Shown here: positions 44,120 through 55,639 of the stretch, one piece after another
Position numbering within the stretch: position 1 is the stretch's first letter
Layout of the letters: every line of letters begins with the position of its first letter
Assembly (NCBI GenBank): GCA_948474755.1
Contig: CAOLHI010000057.1
Location: 1,550,001-1,614,000 of the forward strand
Source of the DNA: Ctenosaura bakeri
Lineage: Eukaryota; Chordata; Lepidosauria; Squamata; Iguanidae
Direction: 5' to 3'
Length of the DNA: 64,000 nt
Program-made: the position numbers and the translations under genes
The notes under the pieces: model-generated
The model's input: the letters and a program-made list of their open reading frames with translations, nothing else
What the model was told of the DNA's origin: nothing
Databases searched by the model: none

Positions 44120-45484
44120 TTAGACTGGAAGAGAGCAAATGTTGTCCCCATCTTCAAGAAGGGAAAAAAAGAGGACCCAAATAATTATTGCCCAGTCAGC
44201 CTGACATCAGTACCCGGAAAGATCCTGGAGCAGATCATTAAGCAGTCAGTTTCTAATCACTTAGAAAGCAACGTGGTAATCACGAGAAGTCAACATGGAT
44301 TTCTCAAAAATAAGTCATGCCAGACTAATCTTATCTCTTTTTATGATAGAGTTACTAGCTTGATAGATGAAGGGAATGCTGTGGATGTAGCATACCTCGA
44401 TTTCAGTAAGGCCTTTGACAAAGTTCCCCATGACATTCTTGCAACGAAGCTGGTAAAATGTGGGCTGGACAGGGCTACTGTTAGTTGGATTTGTAATTGG
44501 TTGACCGACCGAACCCAAAGGGTGATCACAAATGGCTGCTTTTCATCCTGGAGAGAAGTGACTAGTGGGGTGCCACAGGGTTCTGTCCTGGGACCAGTGC
44601 TGTTCAATATTTTTATCAACGACTTGGATGAAGGAATAGAGGGCATGCTCATCAAATTTGCAGATGACACCAAATTGAGAGGGGTTGCTAATACGCCAGA
44701 GGACAGGATCAAAATTCAAAATGACCTGGATAGATTGGAGAGCTGGGCCAGGACGAACAAAATGAAATTCAACAGAGAGCAATGTAAGGTCCTACACTTA
44801 GGTAGAAAAAATGGAATACAGAAATATAGGATGGGGGACACGTGGCTGGATAGCAGTGCATGTGAAAAGGATCTAGGAGTCTTCATAGACCGCAAGCTGA
44901 ACATGAGTCAGCAGTGTGATGCAGCAGCCAAGAAAGCCAATGCAATTCTCGGCTGCATCAATAGGAGTATGGTGTCTAAATTGAGGGAGGTACTGGTACC
45001 ACTCTACTCTGCTTTGGTTAGACCCCATCTTGAATACTGTGTCCAGTTCTGGGCACTCCAATTCAAGAAGGACATGGTCAAGCTGGAGCAAGTCCAGAGG
45101 AGGGCGACCAAAATGGTGAGAGGCCTGGAAGCCATGCCCTATGAGGATAGAGAGCTGAGTATGTTTAGTCTGCAGAAGAGAGGGTTAAGAGGGAAGGAGA
45201 GGGCTTGTTTTCTTTTGCTCCAGAGACGAGGACAAGGAGCAATGGATTCAAGCTGCAGGAAAGGAGATTCCACCTGAACCTCAGAAAGAACTTCCTGACA
45301 GTCAGGGCAGTCTGGCAGTGGAATCTGCTGCCTCGGAGTGTAGTGGAGTCTCCTTCTTTGGAGGTTTTTAAGCAGAAGCTAGATGGCCATCTGTTGGGAG
45401 TGCTTTGAGGGTGTTCCTGCATGGCAGGGGGTTGGACTGGATGGCCCATGTGGTCTCTTCCAACTCTACATTTCTATGATTCTA
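44120..45484 (+). mobile_element. CR1 LINE, 5'-truncated, with ORF2 remnant and 3' end
   Basis: The longest CR1 in the window. It starts inside the reverse transcriptase gene at 'gactggaagagagcaaatg' and ends 'catttctatgattcta'. Two deletions are visible against the copies at 6979 and 13084: a few bases near 45145 and about 45-50 bp near 45195 (loss of the 'gacatgatagccatg' segment). Confidence 0.93.
44123..45277 (+). pseudogene. CR1 ORF2 reverse transcriptase, partial
   Basis: One open frame of about 384 codons, upstream open from 44102. It would encode the LINE polymerase that copies CR1 RNA at a nicked target. Counting from GTG at 44273: SQTNL-type region near 15-20, motif [10 protein letters not shown] at 41-49, motif [15 protein letters not shown] at 98-111, and catalytic FADD at 129-132, all intact. 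The CR1 tail text [17 protein letters not shown] and [18 protein letters not shown] follows. The AP-endonuclease half and ORF1 are missing, and the last 40 or so codons are out of frame after the deletions, so it is non-functional. Confidence 0.93.
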
Positions 45485-46160
45485 CAGTTATCCCTCCTCT
45501 TTTGCTGGGGTTTGTAGCACAGAACCCTTCTGAAAGTGAAAAAACTATGAATAATTCCCCCCACTCCCACTCCTATTCTCTTACCGGGCTCCTGTCTGAG
45601 CTTAGTCTGGGCTAGCAGCCAGGAGAAGCTGATAATAAACACAGGTCAGAAACTCAGCAGTAACTTAAGTGGTCAGGTGGTCAGTTTACCAAAGAAAGGA
45701 AACAGCTTTGCAAATGAGAAGCAATAACGATCCCAACAATGTCCATAAATCAGAGGCAGGCAAAACAAATGCAAGTCAAAGGCAGAAACACAGGCAAACA
45801 GAAGCATGCACAGGAGAAATGGTCAGTTGATTACTGACAAAGGCTAGAGGGGAAAGGCTCAGTTCTTATAGGCTCCAAGGTCAGCACAGCTGGTGCCTGA
45901 TTAATTGGTGCTTGGCATAAATTTGCTGGGAATGACACAGGAGACCCTTTTGGTGTCTACGCTAGGCAAAGGTAGGTATGGCCAGATCATTCTCTGTGTC
46001 AGAGTGAGCAAGGCTCCCTGCTAGGCTGACACTTCTTCCCAGGGGCAGGTGGTGGTACTGTCTGCTCTGCAGGGTCCGCTGTAGCAGTCTCTGTGCCAGA
46101 ACTCAGAGCAGGTTCTTCTGCCTCAGACTTTGAGTATAGGTCCTGGAAGCCCATGACACC
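45485..46160. other. Unassigned sequence, possible LTR-element leader
   Basis: A purine-rich 'aggtcagaaactcagcagta ... aggcaggcaaaacaaatgca' passage (45640-45840) recalls antisense LTR-retrotransposon leaders in reptiles, but no LTR, primer-binding site or gag/pol text is visible. Confidence 0.25.
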
Positions 46161-46164
46161 TCCC

Positions 46165-46530
46165 GCTTCTCATGCAAAAGGGAAAGGAATGGGGCATGGT
46201 GGAAAGCTCACACAAGTCTTCCTTTCCCCTTCCAGAGCTCCCCCTGCCATTCCTATGCATTTTGCCCCAGCACTGAGAACTCGCACAAGCTTCCCTCTCC
46301 CCATTTCTTTCCATTTTGCCTCAGCACAAGTTCTCCACATTTGCCCAAGCTTTCTCCCACCCCCCTTTACCTCCCATTTTGCATGGGAATGGGAAGGGGG
46401 ATCTCGGAGGGGGAAAAGAAGGCTCATGAGAGCTTTCCCCACTCCTCTTTCGATTCCATTTTGCTTTGGCAGAAGTTTTCTGCACTGAGGCAAAATGCAT
46501 GAGAATGGGAGGAGGAGGAGAAGGGCAGGG
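46165..46530. repeat. Degenerate tandem CCATTTTGC-containing C/T-rich repeat
   Basis: 'gcattttgccccagcac', 'ccattttgcctcagcac', 'cccattttgcatgggaat' and 'ccattttgctttggcag' recur every 50-90 bp. Long frames on both strands (46093-46488, 46170-46775) reflect this skew and not genes. Confidence 0.55.
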
Positions 46531-46711
46531 AAAGGCATGTACACTTGTGAATAATCAAATTCATGAACTTCAAACCCATGAATGTGGGGGGAGAGTTGTA
46601 GTTTTGAAGATGCTGCTACATTCCTTTTTCTTCCTTCTCCTTCCCCTGCATTCTTCCTTTTTATCACAAACAATAGAGTGTTCTTGACAATTTTTCCTAT
46701 ATGTTTACACA

Positions 46712-46768
46712 TGCGTGTGCACGAGCGCACGCACACACGCACACACACACACACACATATATATAACA
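46712..46768. repeat. (CA)n/(CG CA)n microsatellite
   Basis: 'gtgtgcacgagcgcacgcac' grades into a CA run and then ATATAT. Confidence 0.93.
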
Positions 46769-46879
46769 TATACATGCTTTATTTGGGGAAATGGTCTCAG
46801 AATTGTTCTGGTCTGTGGGGAATTCTGGGAGTTTGCGCATGTTAGTGTTTGGGAAATGGAATGTTCTCTGACTACACAA

Positions 46880-48240
46880 ATGTATGATGACTAAATGTGC
46901 TTTCTGTCAGGGCATGGGCCCAAACCACAGAGATATGGCTTGTTCATTTGGTGTCCTCATCAGTAGATCATGAACTCTTTGTGCTCTTAATGCAGAACAC
47001 ACAATTCCATTATAATTCTGGCTGTAGTGATGCCACCAGATCATTTGCAACCTGACTTCTCCAGAGGCATGCATCAGTGATACCTCCTCCTTTTGTCCTT
47101 AACCTTAAATAATTTGGCATTCTAAATGAGGAGAGAACAACACATGTAAATAAGCGAGGTCTGTTATTATTGTTGTTGTTACTCTCTGACACAAGACAAG
47201 CTATATGTTTTAAGGATGTTTAATGAGACTGAGAAGAGAACAAGACCAGAATCATACAAAGAAAGTGGCTTACTGACATTATGGTTGAATATAACCATGC
47301 ATGTTGTCAGTGTTTCTCAAACAATGGTACAATCAGTTGCTCACTTCTTCATTTAATTATCTATGTCAACTTTCCTCACCCTAAGGCTTTCCAGATTGTC
47401 TTGGGCTAAAACACAGATCAGCTCACCTAGCATGTCCAGTATTTGAGGATGATGGGAGGTGCAATGAAAGACACTTGTAGTTTATGATCTAACATCTGGT
47501 GGTAGAAGTAGTACGGAACACAAGCTGGCCAATAACATGTCTTTATACATACATTCAGAATAAAAGTGTATTCAGACCAAGGTAACATCATTTTTTAAAA
47601 AAAATTCTGTTGCCTGTTTGTGACTGTTCAATACTTTCAGAAGATAATTTGGATGTGGAAGGGAGAAGTGTCAGGTCCACAGAGAACATGATTTCCAAAT
47701 CTAGAAGGACTACCAATTGACATCCTTTTCTTGTAAGAAAGGGATCCATTGTCCAATCATTCTTATCACTGTGCTGAGCTTGTGATGGTTCAAATGAAAA
47801 TAAGCAGCCTTTGAAGCGTGTGGGGCCTAAGATGATTTTGAGCTAATATTTGTGGTAAACTGGATACATACAAAATTGTAACAGAACTTTATCCCCTAGG
47901 GCCTAAAGTTACGGAATAAGAAAGATTTATAGAGAAAGATCCAAGTGAAAGGGTGTGGTCATCTTGGATAACAGACCTAGTTCGGAAATAACAGCCTCTG
48001 CCCAACCCATTTAAGTTTTGACTTAGTACTTTCTACTTATCTAAATCACAATTTTCTTGGGTAGCTGAGCCAAGAAACTGCATGTTGGAACCACACTTAG
48101 AGTAGGTCCATTGACAATCATGACTAGCTTACATCCCAATTGCTTTAGTCGGTGTAATGAGAAATGCAACCAGATTTGGATCCTATCCCATGATTTGAGT
48201 ACTCCCTCCAAACCAGAAAGCAAAATCACATTTTGATGTC
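46880..48240. other. Unassigned sequence
   Basis: No repeat or gene recognised apart from a faint 'catctggtggtagaag' hAT-MITE-like phrase near 47490. Confidence 0.35.
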
Positions 48241-48254
48241 ACTTTGCTATCTTG

Positions 48255-48456
48255 GGCCATTTCCGCACTACACTGTGATAGTGCTATTTTTCTATTTCCA
48301 ACATCCTATGGAATCCTGGGGTTTGCACTTTAGGGAGAGGCATTTAGAATTCTCAGCCAGAGAGCTCTTGGGCCTCAGGAAACTACAAACTCCAGAATTC
48401 CACATAATATTGAAAGTGGAATAATGGCACTATAACAGTGTAATGCAGAAATGGCC
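48255..48456. mobile_element. Family P MITE, long subtype (P11)
   Basis: The termini GGCCATTTCCGCACTA and TAATGCAGAAATGGCC and arms 'caacatcctatggaatcctg'/'cagaattccacataatattg' define it. Flanks TTG and TAG. The middle 'catttagaattctcagccag' is shared with P1, P5 and P7. Confidence 0.88.
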
Positions 48457-48735
48457 TAGGTGCACCAGGAATGCTTGAATCATGATTCCCCAATTCTGGT
48501 GTCATGTACACTATAGTCTAACAAACAGGAAATAAGCTGTTTGCTGGGCCTGGTTAACCAGATGCAAACCAAGCCATAGTACTGGAAGAGATTTCTGAGT
48601 ATGTATCATCTTCTTTAAGCTCAAGATACATCATGTAAACACATATTATTTATTCATTTATCTGAGGCATTTGTTTACCTTCTGTCAACACATCTTGGCC
48701 CCCAAGGCAACATACAACATAGTCTCTTGGCCTTT

Positions 48736-48912
48736 GCTGTTGTTCTTGTGTGTCTTCAACTTATTTCTGACTTACGGCAACCCTAAGGCATCCTTATCAT
48801 GGGGTTTTCTTGGCAAGATTTGCTCAGAGGTGGTTTACCATTGCGTTCCTTTGAGGCTGAGAGAGAGTGACTTGCCAAAGTCACCCAGTGAGTTTCTACA
48901 GTTGAGATGGGA
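48736..48912 (-). mobile_element. tRNA/CORE SINE, head missing, long subfamily
   Basis: 'gctgttgttcttgtgtgtct', 'cttggcaagatttgctcaga' and 'gtcacccagtgagtttctac' are present. The copy stops before the tRNA-like head. Confidence 0.82.
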
Positions 48913-48963
48913 TGAAAATGTAATTAAAGTAACTAACTGCAAAATAAGCTTTAGTCTACCAGT

Positions 48964-49195
48964 GTTGTTGTGTGCCTTCAAGTCATTATTGATTTATTGC
49001 AACCCTAAGGCAAACCTATCACAGGGTTTTCTTGGCAAGATTTATTCAGAGGAGGTTTGCCATTGCCTTGCTCTAAGGCTGAGACAATGCAATTTGCTCA
49101 AGGGCAGCCAGTAGGTTTCTATGGCTGAACTGGGATTTGAACCCTGGCCTCCTGGAATCCTAGTCCAACACTCAAACAACTAGACCAAATGGGCT
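48964..49195 (-). mobile_element. tRNA/CORE SINE, full length, long subfamily
   Basis: It runs from 'tgttgttgtgtgccttcaag' to 'aactagaccaaatgggctct' and keeps 'cttggcaagatttattcaga'. It is a useful reference for the family, about 50 bp from the previous copy in the same orientation. Confidence 0.9.
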
Positions 49196-49680
49196 CTCTT
49201 GGCCTGCTTTTTCTTAATTCCATTCTACTGCATCACAAAGAAAGAAAGCAAGAAAGAAAACAATAGAAAGACCTTCTCAAACAACTTTTCCGCTTGAGCC
49301 CGAGTGAGCAAAAAATGTGGCGTCTGTGCATTGTATTCGCCAGTAGTCACTCAGGAAAGTAATTGGCCAAAGATTATTCTGTATAATTGAATGGCAGGGG
49401 CTTTGTATACCAAAGGGGGACTTGTCTTCGTCAGAAAAGTCTTTACAAAGTATCCAAGCTCCAGGTGTCACAGAGGACAAGTTTTTTAATCATGTTAAAA
49501 TGATTTATTTAAACGTCAAGACGTGTCACCTCACTTCCTTTCATTTTTCAAACTGTTTGTGTTTTTTCTGGATGATAAATTTATCTTCAGACAGCCTCAA
49601 TATGACTAATTAACTTTGAAATATAAGAACCAGATGTGTGAGCTGGAGAGCTTTCTGAACTCCTGCCAGACGTATTTTTT

Positions 49681-49712
49681 CTTCCCCCTCGCTCCTTCCC
49701 TCCCTCCCTCCC
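49681..49712. repeat. (CCCT)n pyrimidine tract
   Basis: 'ccctccctccctccctg' at 49694-49710 within a longer C/T tract. Confidence 0.85.
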
Positions 49713-49859
49713 TGCTGACGGAGCCAATCCCACTAAGTCGACTACACACTGCACTCTCGCACAAGCAAAGCCACATCATAGTTTAGCAACCTGGATTGGT
49801 TTCTTTTCGGTCTCTTCTTAAGATTTGTTTTAAAGGGTGGAGGAGAAGTTGAAAGTGAC

Positions 49860-50275
49860 CGCAGCATGTTCATGACACATTATCACAGGCCAGAAAGCAA
49901 GAAAGAGGTTGATGTATACCTGTCTTAATGGTATTTAAAGCTGAGCATAAGCCATTATAATGGGCTCACTGCATTAAAGTCATTGAAGCTACACAGTGTC
50001 ATCAAACGCTGGCTTTTAAAGGCAATCTTTCTCTGTGAAGCATGACTCCCTTCTCCATGTCTCTCTTTTGATGGCACAGCATGGAAATTTCAGACGTAAA
50101 GAGTTTGGTGGGAGCCGCTCATTAAATCTTCTGACTTTAAAACCACTTTGCTTAAACACTGGGGGTTTTCCCTGTACAAAGAAGAATATTTGTGGTGACG
50201 CAATGGGAGAGAGGCAAGAGGGCAGTGTGAACATTCCCTTCCATCACAAACTGTGGGCACAATACCTGTAAGATC
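49860..50275. other. Non-repetitive stretch, possible conserved non-coding element
   Basis: No repeat family is recognised. The sequence is of balanced composition and unusually free of simple repeats for this window. The idea that it is conserved is inference. Confidence 0.25.
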
Positions 50276-50605
50276 ATTGCCTCATACCGCCCAACAAGTA
50301 GAGATGGATGAACCAGTGTCTCTCCAGTCCATGTCAGTTTGCAAGCATTCCCTCTTCTAAATCTATCTCATCTCTGTTTTAAATCTATGATTTTTTTAAA
50401 AAAGTCCTTCAAAAATATGTAACTAAATAAGCATTTTTAATGTATTTTCCCAAACATGTCTTCATTATCAAGTTGGTTGCTATCATGAAATGTGTCATGA
50501 TAATCCAAGGTGTTTTGAGGTCATAAAGTCTAATGATTTTGAGAGAAAGATTGGTTTTTGTTTGTTTGTTTGTCTGTGAGAAAGAGAAAGGGAAATCCTT
50601 ATGAT

Positions 50606-50651
50606 TGTTGATGTGTACCTTCAAGTCATTTCTGACTTACGGTGACTCTAA
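50606..50651 (-). mobile_element. tRNA/CORE SINE, tail part (split by P12)
   Basis: 'gtgtaccttcaagtcatttc' and 'tgacttacggtgactctaa' are SINE text ending at TAA. Confidence 0.9.
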
Positions 50652-50829
50652 GGCCATTTCTCTGCTAGCCTGACAGCACGATGATTCTTTTTTCAACATC
50701 CTATGGAATCCTGGGGTTTGCAGTTTAGGGAGGGGCCAGCTGGCCCCTCCCTAAACTGCAAACCCCAGGATTCCATAGGATTTTGAAAATGGAATCATTG
50801 TGCTATAGGAGTGTAGTGTGCAAATGGCC
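50652..50829. mobile_element. Family P palindromic MITE, short subtype, inside a SINE (P12)
   Basis: The arms 'caacatcctatggaatcctg' and 'caggattccataggattttg' pair around GGGGCCAGCTGGCCCC. TAA flanks both ends (50649-50651, 50830-50832), and removing the element with one TAA restores the SINE phrase 'gactctaaggcaaatctatc'. Confidence 0.93.
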
Positions 50830-50985
50830 TAAGGCAAATCTATCATGGGGTTTTCTGGGGCTAACAGCATGTGACATGCCCAAGGTTATCCAGTTGGTTT
50901 TCATGATCAAATGGGGAATCGAACCCTGGTCTCTAGGTTGTAGTTCAGCCCTCAAACCAGTACATTATGCTGGCTCTTATTAATA
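50830..50985 (-). mobile_element. tRNA/CORE SINE, body and head
   Basis: 'taaggcaaatctatcatggg', 'gaatcgaaccctggtctcta' and 'cattatgctggctctt' complete the copy from 50606. Confidence 0.9.
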
Positions 50986-51182
50986 TTAAATTATTATTTG
51001 TTATTAATACCTTAATGTTTACTGTTAATAAGATAGCCAAGGACTGTTCCCCTGCCTCCATTTTCTTTCTTTTTAAAATGTCATGATACCATTCTAAGTA
51101 GCAGAAATAAATGACTACTAGCCCCACAACTATGAAAATTATTGCTGCTTTCATGGCTGCAGCAGCAATGATTAGAATCCCT

Positions 51183-51620
51183 TTATTGTTGTTATTTGCC
51201 ATCACTTTGACTTGTGAGACCACAAAGACACCATGACATCAACAGTCCTGCTTGAGTCTTGTACATTCAAGACGGTGGCTTTCTTGATGGAGTGTAATGT
51301 AGTCTTCTTCTTTCATTACTGCCTCCCACTTTACCAAGCATTATCATCTTTTCTAATGAGTCATGTTGTCTCATGACATGTCCACAGCACAATAGCCTCA
51401 GCTTAATCATCTTCTCTTCTAGAGAAAGTTCAGGTTTGTTTTCCTTTAAGAGCCATTCATTTGTCTTTTTAGCAGGCCATGGAATCCATACAATAATCCT
51501 TCAGTACTCAAATGAGTAGATTCTCTTCCCATCAGCTTTCTTCACTGTCCAGCTTTCACAACCATACATAGAAACTAGGCGTTTATGATCACTAGATATA
51601 GTAAACATAAAAAGTAAAGT
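51183..51620 (-). mobile_element. RTE-BovB LINE 3' end, antisense
   Basis: From 'tattgttgttatttgccatc' through 'ccactttaccaagcattatc', 'gtcatgttgtctcatgacat' and 'cagcttaatcatcttctctt' to 'actgtccagctttcacaacc' and 'atacatagaaact'. The last is the complement of the GCESWT coding signature also seen at about 2280 on the + strand. The longest BovB 3' end in the window. Confidence 0.8.
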
Positions 51621-54560
51621 TACAGTATACTATAATATCAGTATTATTTAATTGTGTAGCATTTTAAGACACTTTTCCTGTTTTTGGTCACATGCATTTC
51701 AGCTTTTGGACAATGGAGTGTGAATGATTCAGTCTGCATGATTGCATACTGACATTTTTGGTTGTAGCAATGCATTCCAAATCCCTCTGGGCAATTTATT
51801 TTATGGTCTCCTTCTGGGTCAACCTCATTTCCAAGCAACAAACCCAGGTTCACCATCTAAGTCTACTTGGGATCCTTGTTAGTGCTTCTATAGGTGGCAG
51901 ATTGGTGAGAAGTGATCCTGTCACTGAAAAAGCCACAGCAGCCTTCCTGGCAACCATAACAACCATGTGACCTGCCAGAAACCACAGCCTCCTCTTGGCC
52001 AATTGGCAGCATGACCTGGCTTAAAAAGGATGGGGGATTTGTGCAAGTGGGCCTGGGCAGGTTAGTTCTCTGTCTAATCTGCTTAAATAGCATAAACATA
52101 GGTCCACTGTGTTGCATAGCTTCAATGTAACAACACCATGAAGCAAAGCAATTTATTTCTCATATCACAGCTGCGGAAGTAGATTTAGATAATGACAACT
52201 CCACAAAGTGTATCCCTGACAGAAGTGGGGATTTGCAGTCCAGATGCAGTATTTGAGTCATGCCCCACATTGGCCTTAACCATGGCTGGTAGAAAGACGA
52301 ACAAAGATTCTGAGGTTAACACTTGAAGATTGTTAGATTAATACCTAACACCTCTCTTAGAGGAAAAAGGAGCAATGATTATTAGCTTGTGCTGCTTCCT
52401 TGAGATAATGCAAGTGTAAACTTGTTTAATCTCAGAAAGTAGAGCTACAGTAAAAAGTAACTGAGGCAAAAAGCACCTTTCATGTTCACACATTCATTTC
52501 CAGGTTCACAACCCTTCCAGGACTAAATTTGTTCTGATTTAAGGTGGTGTCCAATCAAAGAAATATGTCCAGAGTTCATGATCAGGGTGTCAAGATTCAT
52601 GCATTGTCACTGTACTTCTTTCATGGGAAAACACAGTGGAAACAACTATGGTGGCAAGTTGATGACAGGTTGTTTAGAGGATGACTAATTAGCAAACACA
52701 CACTCATACATACAGCTTCCAGGATTTTGCTAATGATAGTATTCACAGAACTGAAAGACTGGAAAAAAGGAGAGGAAGATAACCTAAACTAATCCCTTGC
52801 ACTGAGGCAAGAGACTCCATAAATCAATTCTAGAAAAGTCAGGCAGTCACAATTAAGCATCTAATCTACCCCTAATATAAACTTGCCCTGAGATATACTG
52901 TTGACACCTTTTGCTTATCAAAATATTTAGTGGTTGGAGACTCAAACTAGGTCCAGGAAGATTGAGGTTCAAGTCCCACTCTGCCATTAAGAAGACTGTG
53001 AGGTTCCCAGGTTATTATGAGGATAAAGGGTGGGGGGCATACAGAGTGATATTCTAGCTCCTGAGGACAAAAGTATAAATATAATGAATAAATAAATCCA
53101 AATCCTACCTTTCTTCCAGTAAATGTCCAGGGCAGTTTATGCAATATTCATAAAGCAAACAGACCTGCATCTACATAAAACAATAACAGCATAATTATAT
53201 GCATACTCACTGAGAGGTCAGGCACAGCAAATTTCATCTTATAAGTGGGTATGACACTGCAACCTCAAAGTGCACCTGTGCCACGAAAATAGGCACAAGA
53301 AAACCCTGCAAACCAAGATCTGAAAATGCAGACAGCCTAAGTAAGCTTTGCCTATGTCTGCCATGCTGGGAGCACCTGTAAGACAAGGAATATGTTTAGC
53401 AAATCAAATCCAGATGGCAGAATCAAGCAAGCCTTGCCAGATGGTACAAAGAGTGGTGGAAGTATTGTGAAAATGCTTGAAAAGTTATACTAAGGGAACA
53501 AGTCTTCGATTTGTTTGAACAGTATTTGTCTTCTTCTTTCTCCTTACAAATTTACAACAGACTGGAGGAAAAGGATATTGAAAGGCTATCGTTAGGCAGA
53601 AGAAGGGAAACAGCTCAGCTAGCAGATGTTCAAGGACCTCAGTGGCATTCCTCTCTTTTACTTGGTTTGCAATTTTTGTTGGAGTGCAACTTATCATCAA
53701 GTATGTGTGGTGGCCATTCATATATCAGGTAAAGGTATCCCTATTGATGGGTCCAGTAAGTTGCTTGATGATGGGCAATGCCTCTAAATCCTCCTCTTAG
53801 CCTTGAACAAATGTGGAAAAGTAGTCCTCCTAATGTTTAGTATTAATCTTTGAGCTACCAACAAGGCATAAAAGCCAATTGCCACAACTATCACCAATCT
53901 GGGATACTTGCTACATACTGTCTTTAAATGGAGCTTAGATTCACTGCTGGGGAATGTGAACAAGAGGCATCTACATACTTACTTGTCACCTTGCTTTTAA
54001 AATGTAAAAACATTCACAAGAGATCCTGGGATGGTATATACAGCATCAAAAGAACCAATACAAAGAGGTATTAAAAAAAAAACAGAAGAGGCATTCAAAA
54101 CTCTTCAGCCAACAAAGTAACTAAAATAATTTTTGAAAAGTAAAATGTGTAAGTTTTGCCAATATCCAGTGATGACATTGTGGTACATTAAATAATAGCA
54201 TTTGAAAACATAACAGATTATGAATTCTTGTGCCTAGTGGCCACAAAAAAGAAGTGTACTACTGTTTCCACAACAGTAAAACAGTCAAGGAATTTCCCCA
54301 GCAATTCCTTTTGCTAACATCACACTGGATTTATATCTTAAGATTTCAAATCTAAAATTTAAAATGCTCACAGAGCTGAAAAGAAAACAAGGCCCTAAAT
54401 CCTATTGTTATTCCTCATTAAACGAGCATCACTGAATCAATTAAATTTATCTACATGTTGACTTACCATTCATTCTACAGTTGGTTGAATCTGGCTTAGA
54501 CTAAGCAATAGGATTCAAGCCAAAGTTGATGTCAGGTATTCCAAGTACTAATACAGGAAA
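51621..54560. other. Unassigned sequence
   Basis: No gene recognised. A 'gaataaataaatccaaatcc' phrase at 53084 may be the A-rich end of a decayed retroposon, followed by an L2-like 'taccttt ... ggcagtttat' phrase. Confidence 0.35.
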
Positions 54561-54570
54561 GCTATTGTGC

Positions 54571-54834
54571 TCAAGTCCTGCTTTTGGACTTCTGCAACTT
54601 CAGCTTAGTCATTGTGGAAACAGAACAGTGGAGAACATAGGTCTTTGGTAGTTCTACAATAGTTCTTTTTAAGTTCTTACAAGCTTCTTCTTTTGAATAT
54701 TCAAAGAACAAATTAGAAAGAGAAGTTCCTATTGTGTATATTCTCAATAGCTGATGAAACATTTCTTCATGGTGTGATCTCAGATGGTTCAGGGATCTGT
54801 GTAAATAGCAGTACAACAGAATAAAGGCCAGTCA
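54571..54834 (-). other. Exon-like ORF with a strong splice-acceptor motif
   Basis: On the - strand 'ttctgttgtactgctatttacacag' (shown in two parts: pyrimidine tract then TTTACACAG) near 54794-54818 is a textbook acceptor. The frame after it reads NHLRSHHEEMFHQLLRIY, GTSLSNLFFEYSKEEACK and RTIVELPKTYVLHC, ending TGA at 54571. It is not simple sequence. I do not recognise the protein. It may be a 3'-terminal exon, a relic or chance. Confidence 0.3.
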
Positions 54835-54879
54835 TATAGGTCCTTCCCATGCTTGTATATGTTATTTGTTTTCTTGTTT

Positions 54880-55290
54880 GACTGATTTAAAAAAAAAAAC
54901 TCAGATTCTGCCTTTCCCATCCAGATTTTTGATGTGGCTAAAGACATAGTTAAAATACTTTTGTATTAACAGATGAAACACACATAAAGGTGATTAAAAC
55001 CAAAAATGGCAGCAGGGAAAGATGAATTAACAGTTATTGCATAACAGGGATAAAGCAAGTTTAAGTTACAGCTAGTTCCAGAAAATACACACATGAGGTC
55101 CTGAGCCCTATTAAATGCCTGCATAAACAAGACCGTGTTTAACCAAAGCCTAAGAAACATCAAGGAGAGTGGAATGAAAGGACAGGGAGAAGGCCTTCCA
55201 GAAGTGAGTTGCCACGGGGCCAAAATCACTCTGTCTTCTTACCAGTCACTTCACTCAAGAAACTGGAGCCTGTTGTCCTCAGAACTTATG
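54880..55290. mobile_element. L2-like LINE fragment
   Basis: 'ctcagattctgcctttccca', 'aagaccgtgtttaaccaaag', 'aaacatcaaggagagtggaa' and 'gagaaggccttccagaagtg' follow the same family as 39935-40395. Confidence 0.5.
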
Positions 55291-55461
55291 TTAGTGTGTC
55301 ATTTTATTAACTAATTACTTTTTATAGTATTATGTGGTGATGGTGTGTGTGTGTATTTGCTTGTAATGGCAACACTTTTCTGTGTAATGAAATTATGTCA
55401 TTCTGTGTAAGAGGTCTTCTGCCTGTTATTTGTTAATGGGTATGTTCCAGCTGAGAGCCAG

Positions 55462-55632
55462 AGGGGTGTTGTGGTTTGAGCATTAAAGTACAACCCTGGA
55501 AGCCCAGATTCGATTCCCTACTCAGCCATGGAAACCCACTGATGGGTGCATCACACACTCTCAGCCCCAGAAAACTCCATGAGAGGTTCATCAGGTTCAT
55601 AAGTCAGAAACAACTTGGAGGCTCACAATACC
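55462..55632 (+). mobile_element. tRNA/CORE SINE, decayed
   Basis: 'gtggtttgagcattaaagta', 'gattcgattccctactcagc' and 'cataagtcagaaacaacttg' lead to 'gaggctcacaatacc'. Short subfamily. Confidence 0.82.
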
Positions 55633-55639
55633 AATGGTC

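Noticed and set aside
46093..46775. 131- and 201-codon frames on opposite strands
   Set aside because: They cover C/T-skewed degenerate repeats and a CA microsatellite; the translations are low-complexity.
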